From: Paramecium pentaurelia
Lineage: Eukaryota; Ciliophora; Oligohymenophorea; Peniculida; Parameciidae
Length of the DNA: 64,000 nucleotides
Assembly: GCA_905183005.1 (NCBI GenBank)
Contig: CAJJDO010000126.1
Coordinates: 131,454 to 195,453 of the forward strand
Direction: 5' to 3'
The first letter of the stretch is position 1; each line of letters starts with the position of its first letter. The notes beneath the pieces are model-generated. The model ran no database searches and was not told where the DNA came from. It saw only the letters and a list, made by a program, of their open reading frames with translations. The position numbers and the translations under genes are program-made. Below are positions 37,840 to 50,721 of this stretch, one piece after another.

Positions 37840-38040
37840 ATGGATTTCTTAAATGACAATTTTTTGGACTATTTATCTATTAATCATAATAATTATCATA
37901 AATTTTGTCTTCCTTCAGAATTTTTAGAATGTCCAAAGAATTATGAATACCTTTTCGAGGATATTTAAATTACTGAAGTATTTGGCATTAAGGATTAATT
38001 GTCATTCTTTATGCAAGAAGTCTGTCAAATAGTGTGTTGA
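37840..38040 (+). CDS. Small ORF, 66 residues, unknown
   Basis: ATG at 37840 to TGA at 38038. The peptide begins MDFLNDNFLDYLSINHNN and includes FCLPSEFLECPKNYEYLFED. It is unusually polar and acidic, with four cysteines, and its base composition is richer in C and G than the flanking spacer. No family recognised and no intron needed. It ends about 20 bp before the stop of the convergent sensor-like gene. It could be a real small gene or a leftover exon; TGA is rare enough here that a chance ORF of this length is possible. Confidence 0.4.
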
Positions 38041-38058
38041 ATTAAAATTTAAATTACA

Positions 38059-39549
38059 TCAGTGCGTTATCTATAATTATAATTACTAATTTATACTGTT
38101 AACTTGGGAATCGTTAGTAATACTTTAGTTAATAATTATTTCTTGAAAATGATTTATTTTTTATAATAGACTTTATTGTTCAAACTACTTCGATTTTTCT
38201 GATTTTTTTAGAAAGAAATAAGATTGTCTAATGATTTAGTACATTGGTAAAAATATGATATAAATTAAAATTACTTACAATAAAATCAGTCCAAATGAGC
38301 CTAATACAGTCACAAATATTATTTAATTCAAATTCTTTTTTACTATTTTAAGAAGAAGATTGATATTATCATCAATTTCTTATTCAATTTAAATATCATA
38401 AAAAAGGATAAGGAAATAATCGATATTCTATAATTTGATGATTTAAATCACAACATCTTTATTATAAATGCTATTGTATCTACACAAGATATGAAGATTT
38501 TCATAATTACAAGTTGAATTTAACTATTTATTATAATAATAATTTAGTATTGAATTCCAATCTTGAGTTTTAAATCCAGTGATTTCTTCATTATCAAACT
38601 TTATCAAAGCTGATGAATTTGAAACAATATCATTTTTATAATTAGACAAAATTAAAGTTCCTTCTGTATTTACTATCATTATATTGATATTTAATTGTGG
38701 TATTAGGTTATTCTTAAAAACGAGATCTGAACAGAATAACCCTTCTACTTCTTTATTCAAATTTAACATTGATTGAGTCATTGTCATTGAATATATTGGT
38801 TAAGTATCAAAATATCTATAGATATTAGTTAATTAAGTATGATTGGTTTTGTCTTTTTCTAAATTTTTAAAATGTGATTTGTACCATTCCCTTTCTTTTG
38901 GATTAAAATTAGGATAAATAGTGAATTAAGGATATAAAAAACCATATTAGTTTGAATTAATAGAAGAGACAAAATACATTTAATTTGGTAAATACTCATC
39001 ATTTAACCTCATTAAACTTAAAATAAATGAGTTAACTAGATTAGTGATACTTTCTAATGATTGGTTAATATTGCTATTAGTTGAACTATTCTATTCCTAT
39101 CCAAATCTTGAAAAACATAGTATGGAATAATAATGTTCTTAAGGCATAGTCGGTTGATAATAATCACACATTCTAGGTTGTTAAGAAGTTGCTATGATAT
39201 CACTTTTTAATTATATCCAATAAAGTTAATTAAGGTTTGTCAATGTAATCTCAGCTAAAAAATAAGATAATATTATACTTTTTTCAAAGACTGAATTAAG
39301 TTAATAATTCAACAGATGTGAAGTAATATTTAGATGTTTGGATATTTCTTAAATTGTATTTCTCTTTAAAGAATGTTAAAGAATTTGTTCTACATATTGC
39401 ATATTTACAGTCTGTAAAATTAAGATGGTAGGAATTAAAAGGGACAAAATTATACCATTAATAATTAAAATCTGAGTTCTCATTTTAAATTTTCCTAGTT
39501 TTGCTCTCAAACATCTACTTATGAAATAATTTGAAGATTATTTGTTCAT
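38059..39549 (-). CDS. Two-span membrane protein with large extracellular sensor-like (Cache-type) domain
   Basis: 496 residues in one open frame without introns. N-terminus MNKQSSNYFISRCLRAKLGK, then a membrane span (TQILIINGIILSLLIPTILIL). The large outer domain (about residues 45-375) has the helix-then-beta order and ESITNLVNSFILSLMRLNDEY, YFVSSINSNQYGFLYPQF, NFNPKEREWYKSH and MIVNTEGTLILS, reminiscent of Cache (PAS-like) sensors. A second span (FVTVLGSFGLILLQVILIYI) precedes a roughly 75-residue cytoplasmic helical tail. There is no kinase or cyclase domain, so it would have to act through partners. The Cache assignment is my inference. Confidence 0.75.
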
Positions 39550-39764
39550 TTTTAATGAAAACTTAATAATAAATTTAATATTCTAAGTTTCAAACTTTTA
39601 GTTAGTTTAATTTTAATTAAAATTGGATGATCATATTATTAAATAAAAAATGTAGTAAAAATTGTTTTCATCTTTATCAGATTATAATTTATTACATAAA
39701 TATTAAAAAATTTACTACTTATAATTCATTATTTAAATTATTTAAAAAATTACAGATAATATAT

Positions 39765-41102
39765 ATGATTTATCTTATAATCATATTTTTATTATCGTTT
39801 AATTGTTAAAAAATAGAATCAAAAGATCAAACATGTAACCATTATTATAAGTTAAAGAATTTTATAAGCGATTAAATGAAAACGTCAACTTTTATTGTGA
39901 GACTGGTTACATTAATGTTGATGATGTTACTAAATCAGAAAATAAATTATTTTATCATTTATTTTTAAAGTAAGGTATATAGACTTTAGAACAGATAAAA
40001 AAAGATGATAACTTTTTATTATGGATTCCTGGAGGTCCTGGTTCTGCAGCTATGAAATATGCATTTAAATATACAGGACCTTTCAAAGTTAAAGAAGGAA
40101 AATTAATTTTATGGGTAAGATTACTTTTTATTAATTTTACAGGATTATTTAATTAATGAATTCTCTCATGTTTTGTATATTGATATGCCATTTGGATCAG
40201 GATTCAGTTATTCTACAAAGAAAGATGTAGTAAATAATACAGAAGAAGCAGCTAATTATATTTTATAATTTATGGAAATATTTTTGGATTCTCACAAAAT
40301 GTTTTAAAAGATTAATTTTCATGTGGTTGGAATCAGTTATGCAGGACATTTTGTTCCAAGAATTGCCATAAAAATAGTTAATTCTAATTTAGATTTGAAT
40401 TATAGAGGAGTGTTTATTGGAGGTTCTTGGACTGAAGCATTATCACAATATCGAAATTAAGCAACAACATTAATTTCCTATGGTCTTATTGATTAATATA
40501 GATTTGATTTTATTAGAAATATAGAAGCAATTTAATAAAATCTAATGATGGAAGAGAAATATTATGAGGCTGCTACTAGCACTATTGATATAACTTTTGA
40601 TTTAGATTTCTTAGAATATTTTGATCCTGATAATGTTTATAAACATACAAATGATCCAAATGACAATTCTTATATTTAATTTTTAATTGGAAATAAGTAA
40701 TAATATGGTATTCCTTCAAACATTGCTTTTAATCCATCTAATTTTACAATATTATAAGCTTTTTATGCTGATACATATATGAGTTATTTAAGTGATATTG
40801 AATTATTATTACATAAAGGTAAAGTGATGCTATATAATGGATAATTCGATTATAATATAAGTCCAGCTGGAGTATAAGTTATGATAAATAATATTAAAAA
40901 TGAAATAGTATAATTATGGAAGAGAGAGAAAAAAAATTAATTTTATTATAAGGATAAATCTACTTAAGAATTAATGATAGGTGGGACTATCAAATAATAT
41001 AAAAATTTTGCATTTGCAATTGTATATTAAGCTGGCCATTTAACTTAACTTGATTAACCTGGATCAGCTTATTAATTGTTAAAATAATATATAGATTTTT
41101 GA
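39765..41102 (+). CDS. Serine carboxypeptidase (family S10), copy A
   Basis: 428 residues, introns of 23 and 28 nt. N-terminal signal peptide MIYLIIIFLLSFNC. S10 landmarks: FYCETGYINV, WIPGGPGSAA, HVLYIDMPFGSGFSYST, the nucleophile motif GISYAGHFVPRIA with Ser at about 173, VMLYNGQFDYNIS (Asp), and QAGHLTQLDQPGSAYQ (His). The catalytic triad is therefore complete. It is secreted or lysosomal and removes C-terminal residues from peptides at acid pH. A paralogue lies at 50722-52057. The substrate-binding GGPG is followed by SAA instead of the more usual CSS. Confidence 0.92.
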
Positions 41103-41322
41103 TTTGATTATTAATATGAATTTAATCTTAGTTATTATTAATGAAATAAAATGTTTATTCTTTTTTAGATTCAATTTTATTATGATAATTTTAGAAATAG
41201 AAATATATGAAATAAAAAAATAGATTGGTTTTGTATTAGATATCAAAACTATTTTAAATATATTTTATTTTGATATAACTTAAAATTTGATATAAAGATA
41301 ATAATTATTATTAGTATTCATA

Positions 41323-42136
41323 ATGAATCAATAATTCTTTGGAAATTCAAGATTAGCCATATAAAGAGCTTAATAATTACACTTATTCTTCACTTAATCA
41401 GTGATTTATGATCAATTCAAATATACAGCTAAAATGCCCTAATATCCAAAAATTGTATTTTTGTAATCAAACTAATTTATCAGAAATCTTGTTGAAAAGT
41501 AATATTATATATGAAATATAGATAATTCCTTTAATATTCAATAATTGATGCTCAAAAAACAAATGGAGGAGTAATATTGTTATTTATCAATAGGATGGTG
41601 TAGCTAGATTAGCAGAATAAGTATAATTATAATCTACATAAACTAATGGCGCTTTATTATTTGGATTCCCAAATACAGCAGTTGAAGCAGAAAAGTACTT
41701 AAAAAAAGATTAAAATATTATAGTCTTGATAGATTATTGGATGGAATCAATTTAGCTGTTAGATTCAAGTTATCAGACTCATTAGCTTAGAAAATAGCAG
41801 GATCATTTCTATCATGTTAATCATGTGGTAAGATCTTCAATACTAGTTTACCATTTATAACACCTACACATCCAGGATATTAAAATAATGTATAAATTAG
41901 CCATAGATTTATAGTGTTAATAACCTAGTAAATGTGCTTTAGAATCAAGTTCAGCTCCAACTGATTAAGTAAATGCTGAAGTTGTTAATTACTATCAAAA
42001 GAATGTATAGATTAGTTTAATAATTTATTAGGGTGTTTATCTTGAATATGAAATAAATGAAGAACATTTGTTATATGATTCATAAGAATTCTTTGAAAAG
42101 TTAGATAATGCAGTAGCAACACATATCAAAGTGTGA
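41323..42136 (+). CDS. Adenylate-kinase-like protein (degenerate)
   Basis: 255 residues, two 23-nt introns. FFGNSRLAIQRAQQL near the start resembles a worn P-loop helix. NGALLFGFPNTAVEAEKYL matches the GFPRT...QA...L element of adenylate kinases. NIIVLIDYWMES is a following beta-strand, where the family usually has a VIxLxxD. A canonical GxxGxGKS/T is not seen, so nucleotide binding is doubtful. Similar divergent AK domains occur in ciliary proteins. The rest (QQDHFYHVNHVVRS, IYQGVYLEYEINEE) is unassigned. Moderate confidence in the family, low in activity. Confidence 0.6.
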
Positions 42137-42193
42137 TATTTTTAAGAAATAAAAATATTAAAATATGATCACATATATCCTTATTCTAAATGT

Positions 42194-42851
42194 TCAATAC
42201 TTATATTTAAAGTTTGATTTTGTTATGGAGGATTTTGATTTATTGATATCCAATTTATTTTTTTTAGTAAATCCTTATAAGGTTAAATCTCCTTATTTAG
42301 TTATTAAATCTAACTTTTTAGGATTTGAATCTTTTCTTTTAAGTATCTTAGAATCTAACTTAATAACCTTTTCATATTGTTCCACTTGAATTTTAAATTG
42401 GCTTTTATTTCATTTCCTCATTCATCATTTTTCTTCTTTATTTTATAATAAATGGAGAATCATTCAAATTCTATCCCTAATAAATTACATTTTATCATCT
42501 TAGTTCAGTCTAGTCTTTCTAAGATTTATTAGTATAATATTTTTGTATCTTTTTGCTATCGTTTTATTCAATTGAATCTTAAATTTATTTGAGTTCTTCA
42601 TAGAATGTTTGATTATAACTAATTTTAATAGAGGAAAGTATAGATTTGTTTATCTTAAGAATTTTCAAAATAATCATCTTTTGATATGATTATCCAAAAA
42701 ACTATTTATATTTCACCTATAGCAAATAGTCCATATATTTATTGTATACATTTGTAATTTCTTTAAATTCTTATTATTTTTAAGCAAGATTCACATAAGG
42801 ATGATATAGCCAATTTAATGTAAGTTAATTTAATAGAATCAATAGAATCAT
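42194..42851 (-). CDS. Hypothetical Lys/Gln-rich coiled-coil protein
   Basis: Minus-strand frame from ATG at 42851 to TGA at 42194. The N-terminal part is hydrophobic (MILLILLNQLTLNWLYH), then a helical, Lys/Gln/Glu-rich body (FYEELKQIQDSIEQNDSKKI, MMNEEMKQKPIQ) and a basic C-terminus (KLDLITKQGDLTLQGF, KSKSSITKSNFKYKY). At least two small introns must be assumed, and I could not fix all of them. No family recognised. Convergent with the adenylate-kinase-like gene, 58 bp apart. Confidence 0.5.
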
Positions 42852-43077
42852 TAGTGTTTATACTCTTAATTTTTAATAAATAGGTTAGATTATAATATTA
42901 ATTAATTTTTAATTTCTTCTATAATTAAATTAATTATAATTGAATCAATCTTTATATATATTTATAAGATATATTTAATTATATAGATGTAATTGTAATA
43001 TAAAGAAATTAAAAATAATTTTAGTTTTTATAGAAATCTTTAATTATTTTAATTATTAATTCATAATTAAGAGATAA

Positions 43078-44191
43078 ATGAATTAAAGACCAAAATTTCA
43101 ATTAGAGAATACTTTCATTACTCATCCTCTTCCTCTCTCTTGTTGTATCCTAAATAAATTTGAAACTTAGTATTAAATTTGATAATTACAATTTAGAATC
43201 ATTACTGCAGGTTATGATTAAACATGCAAAATATTCAATATAGAAAGTGGAGCAAAATTAAACGAAATGTAGGGACATAGTAATGTAATTTAATGTATAG
43301 AAATTGATTAGAATAGAGAGTATTGAATTTTAATTATTATAGTGATCTAATGGCTACAGGTTCATTTGATCATACTATCAAATTATGGAGACCAAAATCA
43401 GGAATATGTGTTGAAACACTTAAAGGACATGATGCTGAAGTTATGTGTTTATCATTTGGTCATAATACTAAATTGGCATCTGGTTCAATGGATTCAACAT
43501 GTAATATTTATGATATAGAAAAATTAAAAATATTACATACAATAAAAGATCACAAAATCTCTATAGTTGGTGTTAAATTTAATGATTCTAATGTATACAC
43601 TGCATCATTTGATGGATAAATATCAGTATGATACAACAATAATAATAGGTAAATGATACCAAAACATTTAAGTAAATTATTAAATTGTAAGATGATACTA
43701 AAGAGATATTCTAAATGACTATAGATCCTTCTGAAAGATATCTTGGAACTATAAGTGGTAATAAGTAATGTAAAATATGGGATCTTAAAAATCTTAATAA
43801 ACCTTTACATACATTAACTGGACATACATAAGATTTAACAACATTTACTTTTGATTAATTGGGCACTAGAGTTCTTACTGGATCATAAGATTCAACAGTA
43901 ATTTTGTATGAGGCTTCTACTGGTAAGATGACTTAGAGATTTTATGGACACACAGATGAGATTGTTAAAATTGTTTATACTTAAAAACATGAGATTCTTA
44001 CAGCAAGTACTGATAAGACTGCTAGATTATAGTATTACTTTAAACTAATTAATAATAGTACAATAGATGGGGTTTGCCAATAGATTTTAGATGGATAAGA
44101 GGATGGATTGATGACTCTCTTAGTAGATTAAAAAGGAAGGATGGTAATAACAGTAGGAAAAGATTCAACATGTCAAGTGTGGAGATTGTGA
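43078..44191 (+). CDS. WD40-repeat protein (DAW1-like paralogue)
   Basis: About 337 residues from five exons (introns of 27, 23, 23 and about 27 nt). Seven or so WD repeats are visible: IITAGYDQTCKIF, LMATGSFDHTIKLWRPKSG, LASGSMDSTCNIYD, VYTASFDGQISV, GTISGNKQCKIWDLKNLN, RVLTGSQDSTVILYEASTG and ILTASTDKTARL. Overall repeat spacing is close to dynein-assembly-type WD proteins such as DAW1, whose clear orthologue is at 57697, but this one lacks the DAW1 N-terminus and its function is uncertain. The next gene starts only 16 bp after its stop. Confidence 0.85.
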
Positions 44192-44207
44192 TATATTTTT
44201 TATATAA

Positions 44208-46752
44208 ATGCTAATTTACAAGAGTTCAATATATCTGTAATTTTCAATAAAAAATGCAATTTTTCTGGTGGAAATGGGAATGAAGTAATAAACCTAATTA
44301 TAGTACATCATAATAAATTCATTTTCATTGATAATAGCTATTTTATTATTTGGAATGGAATTACTTAAGAAATAACATATTTATATTAATAGAGTAAGTG
44401 CCTTAATATTATGTTTATTAAACATAGAATTAGTGTAATAAGAGATTTCATCAATAAATACAATTCAGTTAGTAATATTTATTGTAATACTAATTACCCA
44501 ATTTGAAGATGAATTGAAATGGCATCAAATTGCAAAACATTCAATAATATTTTACTTATTTTTAAGGACACTTTTACAATATAAAGACTTGTTTAACATA
44601 ACTTAATTACTTACATGTGTATTATGGCAACCTATAAATCATTGGATGTTATACAAAAAGAAATAATTGGTAATAAATCAATTAAAGAAATAATCGATAG
44701 ATTTGAGTAAATGTCAATTTGAATTGACTCCACAATTATGTAAAGACTCTTCAGAATAAGAAGAATAATGCAGTAGTAATCTTTAAGGTAGTTCTAGAAT
44801 ATCACAAAATTTAAAATAATTGAAATAACTTTATATGAATAATCCATTTTCTTAAATAGGTGATTTTGATTAGAAAACCATTTCTTAATTTTAAAAATAA
44901 ACTTCTACTTTAGATGTACCCTAAATTTGGAATCTATTACCTTTTGGTATTGCACTTATCAATAATCAGTATGAAATCTTGAACTACAATTAAAAATTAT
45001 TATATTTCTTAAAAGCATCAGATAATGATGGAAGAAATATAATATTAAATTTAGATTTATTGTTAGAGAGGTATATCAATTAACATAATAAGTCCTGAAT
45101 CATGGGAGAGTAAATCCGTAAATTAAATTAGTTCACATTGTAGTAATCGTTAAAGTAGAAGATTTCAAACCAAAAGATAATTGTCTCTAATATCTAAAAG
45201 TAATCATGAATAGAGTTCAATTAATCCAGATGGTGGGACACATTCTCATCTTAATGGAAATTTTGCCTTCATTTCAAGTAATAACAATTAGATTAGAGAT
45301 GAGATTATGACCATTAAATCAAGATATCGTAATTTAGATAAATTGCTTAAGTAATTTGCCATGAAATCTTATTCATTAAATAATAATGGAGATTGTTCAT
45401 TTCAATCTATTGGTCAAAATATTTAAATTATTAAGAAAGTCCAAGATATAGGTTCCAAAAAATATTACTTTAGAATCAAAGTATATGAATTAGACATTAT
45501 TGAAAATAAAATCAATTATTTATTTGTTATTGAGAACATTACAAATAAAGAGGAATTGCGCTTATTAAGTGTAAGATACAAATTTTAATAAGTTTTACTA
45601 AATTCTTTATGTCATGAATTAAGAACACCGATGAATAGTACATTATCATAATTGAATGCATTAACATCCTTAATTTCACCTTAAATTAGAGATAAGAATC
45701 TAATACCTGCCATAATATCTGCCAAAAAGCTAATGTTTCAATTAAATGATATTTTGGATTATGCATAAATAGATTGTAAGAATTTTCATTTAGTGAATTC
45801 ACAATTTGAACTTAATGAAATATTTAATATAATACAAGAACTTTTTCAATAAGAATGTAATGAAAAAAATTTACAACTTAGTTTGAAATTTCAAAATATC
45901 AATGATACTTAAATTATATATAGTGATAAAGAACGTATTATTAGAATCTTAATAAATTTGATAGATAATTCTATTAAATTTACTAATGAAGGAGGTACAA
46001 TCTCTGTTAGTGTTTAATAGGATAATTAATATATTCTATTTTGTGTTTTAGATGATGGAGTTGGTATTTCTGATAAAATTCTAGCAAGTATTAAAAATAA
46101 TAAAGATTTTTATATGTAAGATTAATATCATAAAAATGAAACAAAACTTGGTTTAGGATTGAAAATATCTTAATAAATTGCCAAATATCTTTGTATAGAT
46201 AAAGAACTTAAAATTGAAAGTAAAGAAAGACAATTTACTAAAATTTCATTCAGAATAGAATCTAATTATAAATAATTAAATAATCTTAAATTCCCCTCCT
46301 TTTAAGGATGTAATTTTAATATTAATTGTGATTGTATATAAATCTTAAATGTTGATGATGTTAGATTTAATCATAGTGCAATTGAAGCTCTTTTAAATTA
46401 ACATAATATTAAAATGGAAAGTGCCTATAATGGATAATAAGCTGTTTAAATGGTTAAGAAAAGATTAGATAAAAATTGTTGCAAAACATATAAATTAATA
46501 TTCATGGATATTGAAATGCCTATATCAAATGGATATTAAGCTTCAAAAGAAGTAATTAATATTTTAATAATTTAGATAACTGCCATTTTAGATAAAAATA
46601 ACTTAACAGATTAAACAGTTATTGTAATGTGTTCTGCTTATAATGGAAATGAAAATAGTAATTAAGCTAAGGCTTGTGGTATTAAAGAAGTATTACCAAA
46701 GCCTATTGAATAAAAATAACTCAAACAATTACTTGACAAATATTTATTATGA
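44208..46752 (+). CDS. Hybrid sensor histidine kinase with receiver domain, tandem copy A
   Basis: 840 residues, one 22-nt intron near 45073. N-terminus of about five membrane segments (FSLIIAILLFGMELL, RVSALILCLLNIEL, IQLVIFIVILITQF, HSIIFYLFLRTLLQY). A PAS-like domain starts WNLLPFGIALINNQYEILNY. The kinase core: H-box SLCHELRTPMN at about residue 461, N-box LINLIDNSIKFTNEGG, G box VLDDGVGISD and GLGLKISQQIAKYL. The C-terminal receiver has NVDDVRFN, FMDIEMPISNGYQ (Asp at about 757) and KEVLPKPIEQ. All catalytic residues are present. It is followed after 19 bp by a paralogue. Confidence 0.92.
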
Positions 46753-46771
46753 TTATATATTATAATAATTA

Positions 46772-49348
46772 ATGGAAATACTCATTAAATTATTGATATG
46801 CTAATTAATAATTTAAGACATCATTCAAATCAGTTTTATTTGGATAAATACAAATTGGTATTATATTCTACTTAATACCTTATCCCTTTCAATATGCTTA
46901 TTACTAATAATGATTGACTATTACAAAATATCAATAATTTATATTAAGGTAGGTCTCTATTTATTATGTGTAATAACTTATGAAACTTTGTTCTAATAAT
47001 CTCTTAATATTGCTAATACTGCATAACTATTCTATATATTACTTATATTATTTAAGATATATGATAGTACCATAAGAACAAAGATAATAATACATCTTGT
47101 ATTAGTATATATGATAATAAGAGCAATAATAACTGAATCATAGTATAGAATACATTATTTGATATTGATGATCTTCTTATAACCTTTAAATCATTATATG
47201 TTTTATACATTATAGAAATTAGAATGTACATAATAAACTTAAACCTAATTTAAATAAGAATCAATAATATAATAAAATGAATAACTTATATGTTTGTCTA
47301 ATGATAGTAAGATAGATAATTTGAAATGTGATCTAAATGAGAGTGTAATTGTTAATTAGATAAATTATGATTTAGAATCTCCTAAAATATAATAAGAACA
47401 TAAATCAATAGTTGTTAACAGAGAAACTATTTAATAAAGAATTATCATTAAAAAATAACCAATAAATATGTAGAAAACAACAACAAATTCTTCGCATTCA
47501 TTTTAACATGATCCGTTAAAATTGGAAAGTCATATAGATTCTAAATATTCTGATTTAGTTGCAATAATGAGTAATCTTCCTTTTGGTATAATTTTTGTTG
47601 ATTAACAATTAAAAATATTAGACTATAACCAAAAAGTTATCTAATTGTTAGGTATCACTAATCCTGATAATATTATTCCATTTTTAGATGAAGCCATTTA
47701 AAAGTATATAATTTAATTAATTATAACAGAAGTGGAGAAATTTAAGAAGTCCGTTCTGCTAAAAAAATTAAAAAATCAATGAATAAATCACCAAAAAAAA
47801 TGACATACTTTAAATAACCATCAATTAGTTTATAAAAAAGATAATTTGATGATTAAATACCAGATGTAGTTTCTCAATATTATAATTGTGGATCCTAACC
47901 AAGGATGGACAATGAAAGTCAATAAGAAGGAAATTTAAAGTCAGTATTCTAAAAATTCTAGAAAATTCACTAAAGTTAATAAACATCTACTTCAAGGGAA
48001 ACCTATTAATTTATTATTAGATTAGATTCCATGAATGCTTCATAATGTAAATCTAAATATAAAAGTTTAAAACTTAAGATTTTTTAAATTGAAGAAAATG
48101 GAAAGTGGAATTAAAATGTTTATTTAATTGTATTAGAAAACATTACAAAAAGAGAAGAATATAAATTACTTAATCATAAATATAAATTTTAATAAGCTCT
48201 TTTAAATTCGTTATGTCATGAATTAAGAACTCCAATCAATAGTGTCCTTTCCTAATTATATGCATTAAAAGATGAATTAACAATTGATTTATTAGAATCC
48301 CATCTTAATCCTGCAATTGTATCAACTAAAAGATTATAATATTAATTAAATGATATTTTAGATTATGCTTAAATTTAATGTAAAGCTTTGACTCTCAATA
48401 AATCATATTTTAAATTAGAAGAGATCTTTTAATAATTGTAAGAATTATTTTATTTTGAATGTATATAGAAATAGATTCAATTAATAATAGATAATGATCA
48501 TTAAATTAGATTGTATACTGATAAAGAGAGATTACTAAGAGTTTTTATAAATTTATTAGATAATTCTGTTAAATTTACAGATAAAGGAGGAACAATTAAG
48601 ATTTCAATAGAAATATTAAAAGATCAATATAAATTTATTATTTATGATGATGGATAAGGTATTAAAGATGAAATAATTGAAAAAATAGAAGAGGAAGCAG
48701 AAATCTTGTTTTAAGATTCTATTTAATATAATTCAAATAAATTAGGTTTAGGATTAAGAATATCTATGATACTATCAAAATACTTATATAAAGAATAGAA
48801 ATTCAAAATAGATTCTAAATTTAATGAATATACTAGAATAAGTTTTGGATTGTCAAACTTAATTGAAAATTGTTCATTAGAATTTTAAATGGGTAGATAA
48901 TTGTCTCGTCTTGAAAAATATTGTGAATGCAGTAAAATACTTATTGTTGATGACATAATTTGTAATCACTTTGCACTTTAAGTTTTATTAAAGAAATTTA
49001 AAGTAAAAACTGATAGTGCTTACAATGGGGATTCAGCTATAGAATTAGTTGAATAGAGATTAAAATAATAATGTTGTTAAACTTATCGAATAATTTTTAT
49101 GGATATTGAAATGCCATAGAAGAATGGATTTTAAGCATCTTCGGAAGTATTTTAAAATATCATCCATTTAGATATCTTAAAAATTAAAACAAAATTCTCT
49201 TCATGATGAATGCATAATAACCATGTATTCTGCATATTCTGGAGACGATGATGTTCTAATAGCAACTTAATGTGGAATGAAAGAACGAATTTCAAAACCT
49301 ACTGATATTTAAAAATTGGAGCACATTATTAATAAATATTTACTTTGA
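46772..49348 (+). CDS. Hybrid sensor histidine kinase with receiver domain, tandem copy B
   Basis: 841 residues, introns of 26 nt (near 47711) and 25 nt (near 49152). Same plan as copy A: five or six membrane segments (WYYILLNTLSLSICLLLIMID, VGLYLLCVITYETLF, FYILLILFKIYD, IIIHLVLVYMIIRAII), PAS-like start (VAIMSNLPFGIIFVDQQLKILDY), H-box SLCHELRTPIN, N-box FINLLDNSVKFTDKGG, G box IYDDGQGI, GLGLRISMILSKYL, and a receiver with FMDIEMPQKNGFQA. In the G box the usual Gly-Val-Gly is Gly-Gln-Gly (the Gln is TAA). In the receiver's last strand the Lys is retained (ERISKPTDI). Probably active. Confidence 0.92.
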
Positions 49349-50721
49349 TAATTATGTAATCTCAAATATTTCTAAATATACAAACCCTTTTTTATATTAT
49401 TGTTAAATATTGAGACACCAATAAATTTAAATATTAAGCAATTATTATAACTTATTGATTTTAATAAATCAAACTTAAAAATACAATAAAATAAATAAAT
49501 CACTATTTAAATTGTTGATTATAACTCATAATAGTACTCTCAATGATATAGTAATCCCTTTTAGATTAATATCGAAATTAAAACTATTTAATTGAGAAAC
49601 CATTATATATAAATTAAAAGAAATGAAGATTTATCAAATATATTAAATATAAGCAAACTTTGATAAAAAAGAATATGAATTTCTTTTTTATATTATTCCT
49701 TAAAGATTATTACTTTATTGGTTGATATTTTGATAAAAATTTAGTCTTTTTTTCTATATATAGATTGGATTCTATTTTTAGTACTCTTTGTAAATTATTG
49801 AAGAAATTACTCTTCGAACATATTCAAGACTTTATTTAGGAAGAATCATATTTTAATAATTAGATAATTGTAAAAATAAATATTATATGAATGTATTCTT
49901 CCATTCAAATCAATTATTTGAAAGATCTATCAAATTAACTCTAATTATACTGTTTATATTCTATATTATTTATACATCATATTCCTTTTTCATTCTCTTA
50001 TACATCCATTAATTTTAATTTTACAATATATATATATTAATTTAATCAAATTGTAATTATATAAATATGAAATTTGATATTTTATTTGTTATTATTAATT
50101 CATAATACAATCTTCTTAACTTCAAAATATCAGTTTTGTATATAATAAATTCATAGTAATGAGTATAATTATTTTATACTTTAAAATTTTATTCCATAAA
50201 ATAAAATTTCGAAGAATTTGAATATCTAAATTTTTCATTATCATTTTCATTTCAATTTATATTTTCAATTGTAATTAATAAATCCAAATGATATATAAAT
50301 TATTCTGAAAATAAAATTCTTAAATCTTTCGAAATATTTATGTTTAATTAAATTTACTTTTGCGTAATACTCAATTTTGTTAAAATAATCCAGAGTAATT
50401 GAAATCTATTCAATTTTATTGTTAAAAGACCACTTAATTATTAAGATATTCAATTTGATAATTTAATAAACAAGATACTTAATTTGTATAAATTGTAGAT
50501 TTTGACTTATAATAATATCTTTACTATATGATTTTCTTATCTAATATGAATAGATATTAGAATTATTCTTTTCTGAAATTTCATTTACTTTTAGATATAA
50601 ATAAAACATTATAATTAACTTATTGTTTTTTTCATATACAAGATAATAGTAATTCTACTATATCAGATAATCTATTATAATGTAAATTTTTTAATACTGA
50701 TATTATTCTACTAATTAATTT
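49349..50721. other. Largest gene-poor stretch of the window
   Basis: About 1.37 kb of A/T-rich DNA after the second histidine kinase. Short open frames occur on both strands, but none carries motifs or a believable start. I see no RNA gene or clear repeat. Confidence 0.55.

Noticed and set aside
44519..44705. Alternative start and intron for histidine kinase copy A at 44519
   Set aside because: A continuous frame from 44208 runs into the PAS region without any intron and supplies the expected membrane segments.
49650..50010. Search for histidine-kinase remnants in the large gap
   Set aside because: No H, N or G box and no long frame on either strand.
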